64,000 nucleotides of DNA from Leucophora obtusa (GCA_949987735.1 OX465297.1:93456815-93520814); one strand, 5' to 3'; shown: positions 45,361 to 56,371, numbered from the stretch's first letter. Notes: a model not told the origin generated them from the sequence alone. Numbers and translations: made by a program.

Positions 45361-46565
45361 AAAATAAATGCGAAAATTAATTTTGCGATTTTTTTTAATT
45401 TTTGAAGATTTTTTTCAAATTTTCACCATATAATTTTTCATCGTTTCTAATTCTGACGATTTTATGATTTCGAATTTCTGACAGTTCTGCCATTTTCGAT
45501 TTTTTTTTTTTAATTTTGACGATTTTTTTTAAATATTACTTTTTTTAATTTTTGCAGTTTTTTCAAATATTCGCGAATTTTTCAAATTATGACGATTTTT
45601 TCAACACATGACTATTTTAAAATTTTGGAGATTTTTCAATTTTGGCGATTTTTCTGAATTTTTGGCAATTTTTTTGACGATTTTTTCCAATTTTTGGGCT
45701 TTTTTCCAATTTTGGAAAATTTTTCAAATTTTGACGATTTTTTTCAATTTTGGCAATTTTTTTTTAATTTTTGAAGATTTTGCCAAATTTTGACTTTTTT
45801 AAATTTTAGTGTTTTTTTCAATTTTTTTTCCATTTTGGCGATTTTTTCGAATTTTTAACGATTTTTTCAATTTCGGCAATTTTTTTAAATTAAATTTTTT
45901 TTGACGATTTTTTCAAATTTTTGACGATTTTTCAAATTTTGGCGATTTTTTTCCACTTTTTGGGATTTTTCCAATTTTGGAAATTTTTTAAAATTTTGGC
46001 GATTTTTTTTAATTTTTGAAGATTTGTCAAATTTTTCACAATTTTTCAAATTTTTACTTTTTTTTCGAATTTAGTGTTTTTTCAAATTTTGGAATTTTTT
46101 TCAAATTTTGACGATTTTTTAAAATTTTGGCGATTTTTTTTACAATTTTTAACGATTTTTTCAATTTTGGCAATTTTTTTAAATTTTGCAGATTTTTTCA
46201 AATTTTTGACGATTTTTCAAATTTTGACGATTTTTTCTGATTTTTTCCAATATCGGCGATTTTTTTAAATTTCGGCGATTTTTTTAAAATTTGAAATTTT
46301 TTTTTTTTAATTATGCAATTTTTTTAAATTTTAAAGATTTTTTTAAATTCGGCGATTTTTTCATATTTGTCAATTTTTTTTTTAATTTTTGGCGATTTTT
46401 TGAAAATTTGGACAGTTCTTTTTTAATTTCGGCGATTTTTTTTTCAATTTTGGCGATTTTGTATCCATTTTTGCATTTTTTTTAAAATTATTATCGATTT
46501 TTTTTATATATTTGCGATTTTCGACAATATTAGCGATTTTTTTCTAATGTTAGCTGTTTTTTTAA
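45361..46565. repeat. T-rich degenerate repeat, right arm
   Basis: The complement of 39666-40895: TTTTTCAATTTTGGCGATTT and TTTTTCAAATTTTGACGATT words for 1.2 kb. Phe-rich open frames here are artefacts. Confidence 0.88.
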
Positions 46566-46866
46566 TGCACGTGCATATGCACTTGCACTTGCACTCGCAC
46601 ATGTGCATGTGCGAATTTGTATTCGCACATCGCACATGGAGATGTGCATGTGCGAATAGTATCTGCACTTGCACATCTTGATGTGCGAAGTGCAAAATAT
46701 TTTCGCACATGCACATGTGCATGTGCGAAATATGAAGTCAAATTCGCACATGCACATGTGCATGTGCGAAGTATAAACAAAAATTTGCACATGCACATGT
46801 GCATGTGCATCTTTTGTCTGCACATCAATTTTTGCACATGTGCATGTGCGCACATGTGCGTGCATT
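46566..46866. repeat. GCACATGTGCATGTGC block, right arm
   Basis: About 300 bp of the same E-box-like words as 39266-39665 in reverse order, ending GTGCGCACATGTGCGTGCAT, which mirrors TGCACGCACATGTGCGCAC at 39278. Confidence 0.93.
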
Positions 46867-46875
46867 ACGAAGCCT

Positions 46876-46999
46876 GCTTCAAATGCAATGAAATGTGCAA
46901 AGAAATTTGAAAATAACACACAAAGCAACAACAAAATTATTTTCGTTGTTGTTTTGTGTGTTCTTTTCAAATTTGCACATTTCATTGCATTTGAAGACA
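46876..46999. repeat. Extra terminal hairpin at the right end of the giant element
   Basis: CTTCAAATGCAATGAAATGT pairs with ACATTTCATTGCATTTGAAG; inner arms AACACACAAAGCAACAACAA and TTGTTGTTTTGTGTGTT also pair. It is a complete small palindrome present at the right end only, perhaps a solo MITE hairpin that captured or founded the larger element. Confidence 0.8.
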
Positions 47000-47069
47000 C
47001 TAGGTTACAAAATTTTTTGATATTTTTTGTTCCCTACTCAATGTTCCATAATGTATTCGCCGCTTAAGA

Positions 47070-47523
47070 TTATAAAATTTAATTTGAGATACAACTTTTG
47101 CTTTTAACACTTATACGGGCAAAGTTGTAAGGGGTTAAAATTAATTTTTTTTTGTTAAATAAAAATTTAAAGAAAAAAAGTAGTTAAATAGGAAAATAAT
47201 TTTGTGTTTTTTTTATTATAAAAGTTATAGTTTTTTTTCCTTATTTTTTTACCGCTATTTTCGCATTTTCTGTTAAAATTTAGCCAATAATATGGTTGAA
47301 GATGAAGCTATAATAGACCCTCTTTATTTTTAGGTTTTAAATTTTCAGTAGGTTATTGAAATATCTTTCACTAATACCAAAAATAAGACCGATTAGTTAA
47401 GCCATTGAGAATCTAGAAGCAACTTTTCAAGAGACTTTTTCATGGTGAGACTTTAGAATTTTGCGAAAAAAATAGCCATATTTGGAAAGAAAAAAAAAAA
47501 ATCACGCGATTTTTCTATAATAT
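47070..47523. repeat. Fragments of the 33.9-34.4 kb dispersed repeat
   Basis: 47080-47235 is the reverse of about 34200-34370 (ACAACTTTTGCTTTTAACAC, then CAAAGTTGTAAGGGGTTAAA). 47345-47510 matches 33885-34090 in the same orientation (CAAAAATAAGACCGATTAGT). The mixed orientation shows a rearranged copy. Confidence 0.75.
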
Positions 47524-47531
47524 ATATATAT

Positions 47532-48726
47532 TAGAGTGGTCCAAAAAAACATGAAAGTTGGAATTCGCGATCTCCACAATGTTGCCCCTATTTCTTAATG
47601 TCTAAAAACTCTCTGTGCCAAGTTTCAGCTAAATCCGCTGTTATTTAGAGGTAGCACAAAAAGTTGTCTTTTAAGAATTAGTAATTTACCTCTAGAGTAA
47701 TTTATACAAAAAGTAGGGTTGACTTTAAATTTAATTATTTCTTAACCTGTACGCTATTATGTAACAATTTTTTTTAAATCTGGTCTTAAATAATGTGAAT
47801 ATAAGGAATTTGAAATCAAAACTTAAAAAAATGAAGTAACTTTTATGTAATTCGCGGTTTTTTTTAAATTTATACAAAAAAATACATATTTTAGTCAAAT
47901 TTTCGAAATTTTCGGAAAAGATGTAATTAAAAATTCAACTTGTTTTTGCCTTGTATGCGCAAATTTCTCAAATCTGATCTTTATTTTAACGGAGATTATG
48001 AATCAGCAATCGAAATTTAAAAAAAATTTGTGGTTTATGAATTATTCGCCGTTTTTGGAAATTCAAAAAAACTCAAGTTTTTTGAGATATTTTCCTAATT
48101 ACCTGTAAACGGTGTTATCGAAAAATGCAATTTATTATACTTTTGTAATTTACTTACCAAGGACCTTCATTATATATAACACTGATTTTAATTTTAAAAA
48201 GGATAACAGATATCCTTGCAAATTAACTTAAAATTTGACATTTTTTAATATTTCGCTATTATTTAGATTGCTATAATTTTATTGCTACCAAAAACCCTAT
48301 CTCACATAATAGGACATTTCACAGATATATATTAATGCAAAAACGAAATTTTCATATTGGTAGATATAAGAAAACATCCTGATCGAAGTTGATCATTTTT
48401 TGTGTGTAATTTTCAAATTTCGCGAAATCCGCGACTCCGATTTCAGTTTTGATTTCATATTCGTAATGTACAATTAAAAATATATTAGATTTGATATGTC
48501 GCGATCATAATAATTATATTTAATTTTTCTCATTTTTTCCATTATTTTTGATTAATTAAAAATAATAGAACAAGTACAACCTCGAAACTTCAATTGCGAT
48601 GTGCTACCTCTAAACAAAACTTTTTTGGTGATTTTTTTGATCAGACCACATTTTTTTTTCAAAGTGGCATATTTGTAGGGTTGTGGAGCGTGAAAATTCC
48701 AACTTTTTTTTTTTTGGACCACTCTA
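47532..48726. mobile_element. hAT element, TAGAGTGGTCCAAAAAA ends
   Basis: Ends TAGAGTGGTCCAAAAAAACA and TTTTTTTTGGACCACTCTA, with GAAAGTTGGAATT / AAAATTCCAACTT further in. Flanked by ATATATAT on both sides (47524-47531, 48727-48734), an 8-bp duplication in an AT microsatellite. No transposase was found in 1.2 kb. Confidence 0.85.
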
Positions 48727-49048
48727 ATATATATATTACTGTTTCCAATTATTCGACATAGGCGGTTAACCGGTTATTGCATTATTCGAAAAATCACTAA
48801 AATTGATTAACCGGTTATTCGGGTCGGTTATTCGAGAAAATTGGCGATTAATCGATTAATCGTTTAAAGCTAAATTAATGTATTTCCTTAACTTTTTATC
48901 AACAAAGACACTAACAGCTTCCTGTTTTTGTTAAATATCAACATGATATATGAACACGATGTATTTAAAAAAAAATTTTGAAATTAAAAAATCACATCAC
49001 ATGAGAGGAAATGCTAGAGATAAAACAAAATATGTTATACAAATATAT

Positions 49049-49855
49049 TGTTACGTAATTTGATTGATCTGGTTCTGGTATTTTGGAATCAGAATATCCC
49101 GAGAAACGGGATTCACTAAACCTGTCAATCTGGCAACGCTACATTTGAGTATACAACATTATGCTATAATGTGCTATAAAGTGTTATACTGTGAATTGGT
49201 TTGTGTCTCGGCTAAGAATAAAGTGGCTTGTGTCTTGGCTAATTATAAAGTGGTTTGTGTCTCGGCTAAAATCCAAGTGGTTGGTGTCTCCGCTACGAAT
49301 ACTCTGGATACTTCTGGAAACTTCTGGTATGTTCTACAACCATGGCTAACAATCTGGATGTCTCTGGAACCTTCTAGTTCATTCTACACAAATCTGGATG
49401 TCTCTGGAACCTTCTAGTTCATTCTACACAAATCTGGATGTCTCTGGAACCTTCTAGTTCATTCCACACACACAATCTGGGTGTCTCTGGAACATTCGAG
49501 ATCATTCTACAATTGCAGACATTACACTATAAAAGGGCTGCAACTTGTGTTAAGGGGTCAGTCACGCAGTAGCGTTTGTACAGTTAAGTTGTGCTCTAGT
49601 AAATCATTGTGAAATTGTAAAGTAATAAAGTGTTAAGAAATAAACAATAAATAGTAAACAAAAAGTGTGTGTGCGTTTTTAGTTAATTTTAATTGCCAGC
49701 CAGGTTTATTTAAAAGGAAATAAACGTACGTTTTTGAAGGTAAAACGTAACAATTGGTGTCTGGATTTAGATTGGTTATTTTGATTGCAATAGAAAAGAA
49801 TCCGGTTTATCTAAAGGAGATAAACCAACGTTTTTTAAAAGGTAAAAACGTAACA
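49049..49855 (+). mobile_element. Gypsy-like LTR remnant
   Basis: Starts TGTTACGTAATTTG and ends CGTAACA, with a first end at 49752 and a second, slightly different end (GGTAAAAACGTAACA) at 49855. The flanks share ATAT (49045-49048, 49856-49859). The LTR contains CTATAAAAGGG (TATA) near 49529 and GGGTCAGTCACGCAG near an expected start, and a worn 47-bp tandem repeat (TGGATGTCTCTGGAACCTTC, 49350-49500). TTGGTGTCTGG after the first end may be a primer-binding site. The whole interior is deleted, so this is close to a solo LTR. Confidence 0.75.
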
Positions 49856-49859
49856 ATAT

Positions 49860-50545
49860 GTATTTTAAAATATTTTATTTATATTTAAGAAAATTCTATT
49901 TGTATTTGAAAATTGTGCAAATACATTTCAAAATTATTCATTTGTATTTAAAAATTTTAAATCTGTATTTCAAAATTGTCCAAATGCATTTCAAATAATT
50001 CCATTTGTATTTTAAAATTCTCTAAATGTATTTCAGAAATTTCCAAATGTATTTAAAAAGACTCTATTTGTATTCCAAAATTTTCCAAATGTATTTAACG
50101 AAATTCTAATTGCATTTCAAATTTTTCGAAATGTATGTATTTCAGAAATTTCTATTTTTATTTTAAAAGCATATTTACTAACGTACATGTCTCATAATTC
50201 TTATAAAACGTTCATTACGAAAGAGAAAACATGTATGTTTGTAAAAATACTTAAATAGAAATTTCTGAAATACATTTGGAAAAATTTAAAATGCAATTAG
50301 AATTTTATTAAACACATTTGGAAAATTTTGGAATACAAATAGAGCTTTTTTAAATTTGGAAATTTCTGAAATACATTTGGAGAATTTTGAAATGCAAATG
50401 GAATTATTTTAAATGCAATTTTACAATTTTGAAATACAGATTTAAAATTTTTAAATACAAGTGAATAATTTGGAAATGTATTTGGAAAATTTTAAAATAC
50501 GAATAGAATTTTCTTAAATACAAATAAAATAATTAGAAATCTATT
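49860..50545. repeat. Long imperfect palindrome of ~30-bp units
   Basis: 49860-50165 and 50245-50545 are inverted copies made of units such as TTCCAAATGTATTTAA and ATTTGTATTTTAAAATTCT. The spacer is about 80 bp. A similar worn unit array occurs at 3850-4170. Confidence 0.8.
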
Positions 50546-50954
50546 TTCAGCTCGAGGCCAATTTCCTTATTATGAATTAACATAATAAGTACTTTTACAA
50601 TGAGTGTTATTTTTGTTCGGTTTAAGATCAAATATTAAAATTCTAAATAGAATTTACAATTTTTATTTTACAACCAATAGAGAAAAAACTTATGAAAAAA
50701 CTTTCCTAGAACCAATGGTTGACAATTAGGGTTTGGGATTTCCCGGACTTTTTTATTTCCCGGGAAACGGGAATGAAAAAATTTGATTCCCGGGATTCCC
50801 GGGAATCCCGGGAATTATTTTTAATCAAAATTGTTAATAAAAACCACCTATATAAGTAATTTTTGTTAAAAAAAAAAACACTATTTCAGTACAAATTCAG
50901 TCTGTGTAGTGAGAATTCAAAGTAAAAATATCAGAATGTTGAACATTTGATTTC

Positions 50955-51435
50955 ACATAAATTACTCTAAGCACTGCCAAATGAATTGCATGATTCCAGC
51001 AGAAAGCACCCACTACTGGACTGTCGGAAACAAACCGTTTCATCACACTTGGCCCATTAGATATGGTGGCCACAATGAGACAAATAAAACTCTTCTAGTC
51101 TTATTTCTACAATTCTTCTTATTTCATCAGCATTACATCTTCCTGATATATAAACCAACCCCTGGTTATAAAATGAATTATTTCCGTTTATACATATGTT
51201 CAAATATCTCTTTTGTGATATTCTTGTCCATTCATCTAAGATTATAGTAAATCTCCTATTGTTAGAAATATTGCTCGATATTTCTTTTATCATGATATCT
51301 TTTACATGATTGTAGTAATTTAATATAATGTTCTTTACATCGGTTTCCTTTTTTTGTAATGCCAGGTTTTTATTATAAAAACTTTCTCGAATAAGCGAAG
51401 ATCTAGTTATGGTGCGGATTGACTGCGGCTAATTT
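50955..51435 (-). pseudogene. Broken hAT transposase
   Basis: The minus-strand frame 51293-51057 plus adjoining frames reads as part of a hAT transposase. FTIILDEWTR (about 51250) matches the region of the first catalytic Asp. After a frameshift near 51075 comes VATISNGPSVM, where most relatives have an Asp in TDGAS-like sequence but Asn stands here. FCWNHAIHLAV contains the CxxH motif. Upstream, LALQKKETDVKN fits the helical segment before the catalytic core. Frameshifts and the Asp-to-Asn change mean it is not functional. The N-terminus is lost to the LINE, the C-terminus to deletion. Confidence 0.85.
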
Positions 51436-51439
51436 GGAT

Positions 51440-54430
51440 ACCATTTCAGGAAATGTTTGCCCTACCATAACAAAAAAATGTTTGCCCTACCAAACAAAAA
51501 TCCTCACTCAGTATAGTCCATATAAATGCGCAAAGTCTCAACAATAAGATGGATGAGTTTAGGTACATTTTTGTGGACTCTGGAGTTGACGTTATCTGCG
51601 TTTCTGAAACCTGGTTCGATCCATCCATTAATGATGCCATATTTAATTTGCCTGGTTTCAAATTGTTTCGAGCCGACAGGAAAGCTCATGCAGGTGGTGT
51701 AGCAATTTATGTAAGAAATGGTATTAATAGTTTCATGAAACTTAGATCAGAGCCCAATAGTCAAATTGAATACTTATTCTTGGAGATAGTAACGAAGGAC
51801 AAACAAAAATTACTTTTTGCCTGCGTATATAGACCAAATAGTGGTATTGCTATCAACGATTTGCTAGGTAAAATAGAATCTTTATCGTTATTATATAATG
51901 ATGTAATTATTGCTGGTGATTTCAATAGTAATCTGCTCATTGACAATTCACTTTCGGAGCCTATGCAAACGCTCGGCCTTCTGCCTATTAACACAACAAT
52001 TCCAACACATTATCCAAATGGTACAAATAGTTTACTTGATGTATTCTTTGTTAATCATAATAACAAAATACTGCTCTATGATCAGATCTCCGCTCCTGTG
52101 TTTTCAAGGCATGACCTCATATTTACAGTATATAATGCTTATACTAACACTGACGATATTCATTATACATATCGTGATTTTCAAAATATTGACTGTGTGG
52201 CACTAAACCAGCGACTCGATAGCATTAACTGGAACTTAATTTACGACTTTGAACATGTCAATGATCAAGTCGCTTTTATCCAAAATAATCTCCTTGAAGT
52301 ATTTAATGAAACTGTTCCAGAAAAGACTAAGACTATCAAGGCAAAACAGCCTCCGTGGTTTAATTTAACTATAAAACGTTTAATTGATATACGAGATTTA
52401 GCTTATAAAAAATGGAAAAGATATAAAACCCCTGAATTGCAATCTTTGTTTAAATCAGCTAGAAAAGAAGTTGTCAGTAATATTAATACGGCTAAATCCA
52501 CGTATTATCAGCGAAAATTTTCATCAGCTATAGACAGCAAGAAAAAATGGAAAGAAATTCGTGAAATAGGAATTGGTAAAAGAAGTGTTTGCACTGCTGG
52601 TTCTGACGTTGATATTGATAATTTAAACAACCAATTTGTTGACATTCAAGTGGAAAGGCCAATTGGAAATGAATATGAGAAAATCCATACAGTGCCTATT
52701 GAGAACTGTTTTTATTTTCGATGTGTTGATCAATCAGAAGTTCTCAAAAGCTTAACATCGATTAAGTCAAATGCTGTGGGTTTGGATGGAATAAATCCTA
52801 GATTTTTAAAACTTGTCACCCCTAAACTCCTGCCCTTCTTTACGTATATTTTTAATACAATATTAACCAAGTCAATTTACCCTGATATGTGGAAAGAATC
52901 GAAAATAATTCCGATTCCCAAGAACAACAGTGAGTTTAGACCAATTGCCATACTACCATTTTTGTCCAAAGTCATGGAAAATCTTATGCAGCATCAAATT
53001 AATGAGTTTTTAAAAGAGCGTAATCTTCTAACTTCAAAACAGTCTGGTTTTAGAAAGGGACGAAGCTGCATTACAGTGCTAATCGAAGTAGTTGAGGAAC
53101 TAAGATCCAAATTGGATAATGATATGGTATCTTTTCTTGTACTACTGGATCACAGCAAAGCTTTCGATACAGTTTATCACTCAATACTTCTAACAAAACT
53201 GCAAAAGCTTTTCCATTTTTCTAATTCTGCAATTAAACTTATTTCATCATATCTTTTAAACCGCAAACAAGTTGTCTCCTTGAATGGCTTAACTTCCAAT
53301 GCTGTTGATGTTGTTAGAGGGGTCCCACAGGGCTCTATTCTTGGTCCACTCCTTTTCTGTATATACATTAATGATCTTCCTAATGCTCTTAATCACTGTG
53401 ACATTCAAATGTATGCAGATGATGTACAGCTGTACTTAAGCACCAAAATGGAAGATTTGAGTCATTGCATTGAATGCATTAACTATGATTTGAATAAAAT
53501 TCATAATTGGGCGACTGCAAATGGTTTGTGTATAAACCCAACAAAATCAAAATGTATATTCTTATCAAAAAATAATAGGAAAAGACTTGCAAATGATGAT
53601 CTGTTGATGATAAATGACAATAAAATCGAACTTGTTCCATCATCAAAAAATCTGGGAATAACGTTTAATACTGAACTTTCTTGGAAAAATCATATTAACA
53701 TTTCGGCTGGGAAAGTTCATGGAATGTTGAGAAACCTGTGGGCTGTTAAAGCCTCGACGCCCTTTGAAATACGGATGCTTCTGGCTAAAACATATTTAAT
53801 ACCTGTTCTACTATATGGGTGTGAAATATTTGCCAATTGTGACTGTATTGACTATTATCGACTTGAGGTCACGTACAACAACATAGCCAGATATGTATTT
53901 AATCGTGGTAGAAGGGATAGTATTTCATCATTTTCGTATCAGTTAAATAATATGTGTTTCAAAGATTTGTTAAAATATAAAAGTCTCATGATGATGCATA
54001 AGTTAATTTATATAAAGGAACCTGAATTTCTCTACAGAAAACTTACTTTTGCCAAATCTCCACGTGGAAGAAACCTGATTTCCCAAAAATATAAATATCT
54101 TTTGTCTACAAGACAATTTTTCAATTATACAATCGGTCTTTGGAATGATTTACCCTCATATGTTCAATTGCTTAGCAACACATTATGTTTTAAAAAGGAA
54201 CTTTTAAATTTGTTTAAAATTAATTAAATATATTTATTTTATTATGTTTTATGTTTATTTTGAATTTATATTTAACTATGTTTACTTTTAAATTTTAATT
54301 TAATTATAAATACTATTGAATGACTAATATTAATATGAAAATTTGATTTGCTATCACTGTAATTTATAAGATTTATTCTTGTTGTGATAGCTATTGAAAC
54401 AATAAATAAATAAACTAAAACTAAACTAAA
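51440..54430 (+). mobile_element. CR1-like non-LTR retrotransposon, 5' truncated
   Basis: A LINE with one long ORF2, no ORF1 and a 3' tail of AATAAATAAATAAA (about 54400-54413), the short tandem tail style of CR1 and related clades. The left edge is inside hAT transposase sequence; the exact junction is blurred by a small duplication of AAATGTTTGCCCTACC at 51455 and 51478. Confidence 0.85.
51549..54227 (+). CDS. CR1-like ORF2: AP endonuclease and reverse transcriptase
   Basis: 892 codons from the first ATG, but the true frame extends upstream without a stop through NAQSLNNK (51525-51548), a conserved endonuclease motif, so the start is arbitrary and the N-terminus is truncated. Endonuclease: SETWF, YRPN, AGDFN and SRHDL (residues 186-190, catalytic His). 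Reverse transcriptase: GLDGINP, SKIIPIPK, FRPIAILPFLSKVME, LLDHSKAFD, GVPQGSILGPLLF and YADD (622-625). The C-terminal FNYTIGLWNDLP is characteristic of CR1/L2-like clades. All key motifs are present and there is no internal stop, so the copy is fairly young. Clade below CR1-like is not certain. Confidence 0.92.
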   Translation: MDEFRYIFVDSGVDVICVSETWFDPSINDAIFNLPGFKLFRADRKAHAGGVAIYVRNGINSFMKLRSEPNSQIEYLFLEIVTKDKQKLLFACVYRPNSGIAINDLLGKIESLSLLYNDVIIAGDFNSNLLIDNSLSEPMQTLGLLPINTTIPTHYPNGTNSLLDVFFVNHNNKILLYDQISAPVFSRHDLIFTVYNAYTNTDDIHYTYRDFQNIDCVALNQRLDSINWNLIYDFEHVNDQVAFIQNNLLEVFNETVPEKTKTIKAKQPPWFNLTIKRLIDIRDLAYKKWKRYKTPELQSLFKSARKEVVSNINTAKSTYYQRKFSSAIDSKKKWKEIREIGIGKRSVCTAGSDVDIDNLNNQFVDIQVERPIGNEYEKIHTVPIENCFYFRCVDQSEVLKSLTSIKSNAVGLDGINPRFLKLVTPKLLPFFTYIFNTILTKSIYPDMWKESKIIPIPKNNSEFRPIAILPFLSKVMENLMQHQINEFLKERNLLTSKQSGFRKGRSCITVLIEVVEELRSKLDNDMVSFLVLLDHSKAFDTVYHSILLTKLQKLFHFSNSAIKLISSYLLNRKQVVSLNGLTSNAVDVVRGVPQGSILGPLLFCIYINDLPNALNHCDIQMYADDVQLYLSTKMEDLSHCIECINYDLNKIHNWATANGLCINPTKSKCIFLSKNNRKRLANDDLLMINDNKIELVPSSKNLGITFNTELSWKNHINISAGKVHGMLRNLWAVKASTPFEIRMLLAKTYLIPVLLYGCEIFANCDCIDYYRLEVTYNNIARYVFNRGRRDSISSFSYQLNNMCFKDLLKYKSLMMMHKLIYIKEPEFLYRKLTFAKSPRGRNLISQKYKYLLSTRQFFNYTIGLWNDLPSYVQLLSNTLCFKKELLNLFKIN

Positions 54431-55729
54431 CCTTTAATGCCTATTCAGCTTACACTTTTTTCTTCGGGTACTTTGCTAATTTTAGCTGAAACGTTATTCT
54501 TGTTGTTGTTTTCTTCAAGAGAAGTTGCATGACCATCAATTTTTTTTTTTTGTTTGTGAACCAAATTTAGATGTCGCATAACCAAATTTAGCTACCACCG
54601 TTAACCATTAGTCTTTTCTTTTCATATTTATTAATGAAAACGTTACTTATAAAATTATTGACCCTTAATATAAAGGAGTATTTTAAATTTAAAGTCGACT
54701 TTATTTTTAATCAAACGGTTTTGTTCATTTTGTGTATGAAAACCTTACAAAAATATTTATATTTTCAAATATTTTGATTGGTTGAAAATAAATTAACCAA
54801 TCAGAATGCTCCAAAAATAAACCAAGTCAAGGTATACTACCACCCAATATTTTAACTAAAGTCGACTTTACCTAAATTATACATTTGAAAAATTTAGATA
54901 GTAATGTCGATTATTTGTAAGAAACAAAGCTATTTTTCATATTTCTTTTAAACATTTTACCAAGTTTTTAGGTTTTACTACTTAAATTTTGAATAAGTTA
55001 TGCGAAAAATCTTTATTAGTTGAAATGCTCCTAATTACTTGGCAAAGATTTTATTTCTGTGTCAAATAAATGTATTCCCTTTTAAAAGATTTTAACAATG
55101 ACATTTTTGTTTTGGTATTTAAAATATTTTTTATGACTAAAATTAAAAAATCCTATTCGAAACAAAAACAATTTAAAAAATTTAATATTTTTAAAATTTC
55201 CCGTTTTCCCGGGAAAAATATATTATTTTCCCGGGAATTCCCGGCAAACTTATCCCGGGATTTCCCGGGAATTCCCGCCCGGGAATTCCCGAACCCCAAA
55301 CCCTATTTACAATTAATGCATTTTCAAGTGACACCACATCACTATCATCAGATTGTCTTTATGGAGTCCTCTCTAGGCTATAATATAGATTTTAGTTTTT
55401 TTTTGTATATATACATATGTTAAATTTCAAAGAAATGGATTTGAGAAGTAAATTCAAACATTTTTACTTATCCATTTCATATTATTATAACTAACGAAAA
55501 CCACATGTCTTTAACAAAGCTATTATTTTTCTCTATGTTGTAGTTGTGCTTATTTATTGAAGCTCCTTCAATGGGCAAAGCAATGATTCGTGCTTTTTAA
55601 CATTCAAGCTTTTTAATTCTATTTATAGAAATCAGAACTAAAGCAAAGAAACTTTTACACGGTTGTTTGTTTTGTGTATAACATCCTAACACATCATGCC
55701 ATATAAATGACGAACATGTTGCAATAAGG

Positions 55730-55960
55730 GGATATTACTTTTTTCAAAAATTGCCATTTTTCTTCATCAGGATACTCTCCTTACAAATACTTCACAGAGT
55801 TTTTGCTTTCAAAAACTTTCAGGAATGAAAAGACGATTGAAATTGGCCTCGAACTGAATTAATAGATTTCTAACTAATCAATTAAAAAGGTCGAAAAAAA
55901 CAATTTTTATTTTTGAATAAAAACTAAAAACCAACATTTTTACAAATAAAATATATTCGT
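55730..55960. repeat. Cassette shared with 60.5-61.2 kb
   Basis: CTTCATCAGGATACTCTCCT, AGGAATGAAAAGACGAT and TTGGCCTCGAACTGAATTAA also make up the palindrome at 60768-61178; a third piece (GCTCGAGGCCAATTTCCTTA) is at 50555. The two pieces inside 48735-56190 are the separated arms of one such palindrome. Confidence 0.8.
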
Positions 55961-56198
55961 GTTTATGTTTCTTGTAATTTTTTAGCCAAATTTAAGAAAA
56001 TTATGAAGTTTTGGGAAAAAAATGAGGGATAAATTCCATATTAAAATTGTAACCGGTTAATCGACCTGTTTTAACCGATTATTCGGATCGAATAATTATT
56101 TGAGTTTTGAATTATTTGTTTCGACATTAACCGAAATAGAGGCGATTAATCGAGGAATCGGTTAATCGATTAACCGAATTGGAAACACTAATATATAT

Positions 56199-56371
56199 AC
56201 AGCTATGGACATAGAAATAGGACACTTCATACAAAATTGTCTTCATGCATTTGTCTTAATAATTATAAAGCAATAATTATATTTCTTTTCTATTATAGTA
56301 AACTGTAATCAAGTAGTCTCAGATTATATATGAAACTTTGCAATATTTAAAACATGCAAATATTTCAAGGT
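56199..56371. other. Possible Tc1-like end, otherwise unassigned
   Basis: CAGCTATGGACATAGAAATA follows directly on the AT microsatellite (TA-CAG...), resembling one end of a Tc1/mariner-like element. No mate was found. Confidence 0.25.

Larger units (their letters stand above)
39249..47004. mobile_element. 7.76-kb giant foldback element with CCTAGTGTCTTC ends and TTA duplication
   Basis: Outer ends CCTAGTGTCTTCAAAT and ATTTGAAGACACTAGG; TTA on both sides (39246-39248, 47005-47007). The uninterrupted MITE at 15993-16144 reads GTGTTTACAAAA here, proving insertion with one TTA duplicated, as in PIF/Harbinger. Ends match the small MITEs at 17395 and 30816. Inside, the element is one long inverted repeat with three matching layers per arm: a GCACATGTGC-rich block, an AT-rich block of about 1.2 kb, and a 298-bp satellite (4 copies left, 11 right). 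The arms meet at 42073-42091. There is no transposase; a transcript through it would fold into kilobases of double-stranded RNA. Confidence 0.92.
35566..47063. mobile_element. Second copy of the GCGGCCC...TTAAGGAACA MITE, split by two large elements
   Basis: Starts GCGGGGAATATACTAAG, resumes after the hAT at 39162 with GAACATTCGTG and CGTGTTTA, and finishes after the giant element with CAAAATTTTTTGATAT ... CATAATGTATTCGCCGC. Compared with 15993-16144 this orders the insertions exactly. Confidence 0.82.
50727..55305 (-). mobile_element. hAT element with CCCGGG arrays and transposase remains, split by a LINE
   Basis: Ends TAGGGTTTGGGATTTCCCGG and CCCGAACCCCAAACCCTA; flanks TTGACAAT and TTTACAAT form an 8-bp duplication with one change (50719-50726, 55306-55313). 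Terminal arrays of CCCGGGAATCCCGGG match 18484-20031 and 32221-33121. Unlike those, it still holds a broken hAT transposase on the minus strand, which identifies the family. A CR1-like LINE inserted into the transposase region. Confidence 0.9.
48735..56190. mobile_element. Large composite hAT element, TASTGTTTCCAATT ends
   Basis: Ends TACTGTTTCCAATTATTCG and CCGAATTGGAAACACTA are inverted; flanks are ATATATAT on both sides (48727-48734, 56191-56198). Both termini carry GGTTAATCGATTAACCG-type palindromes. It begins 8 bases after the previous element and shares its duplication. Nested inside are a gypsy-like LTR remnant (49049-49855), a palindrome (49860-50545) and another hAT (50727-55305) that is itself split by a LINE. 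Confidence 0.85.

Noticed and set aside
45608..46485. Phe-rich open frames
   Set aside because: Products of T-rich degenerate repeats in the right arm of the giant element.
49064..49417. 117-codon open frame
   Set aside because: Lies wholly inside the gypsy-like LTR and includes its internal 47-bp tandem repeat.
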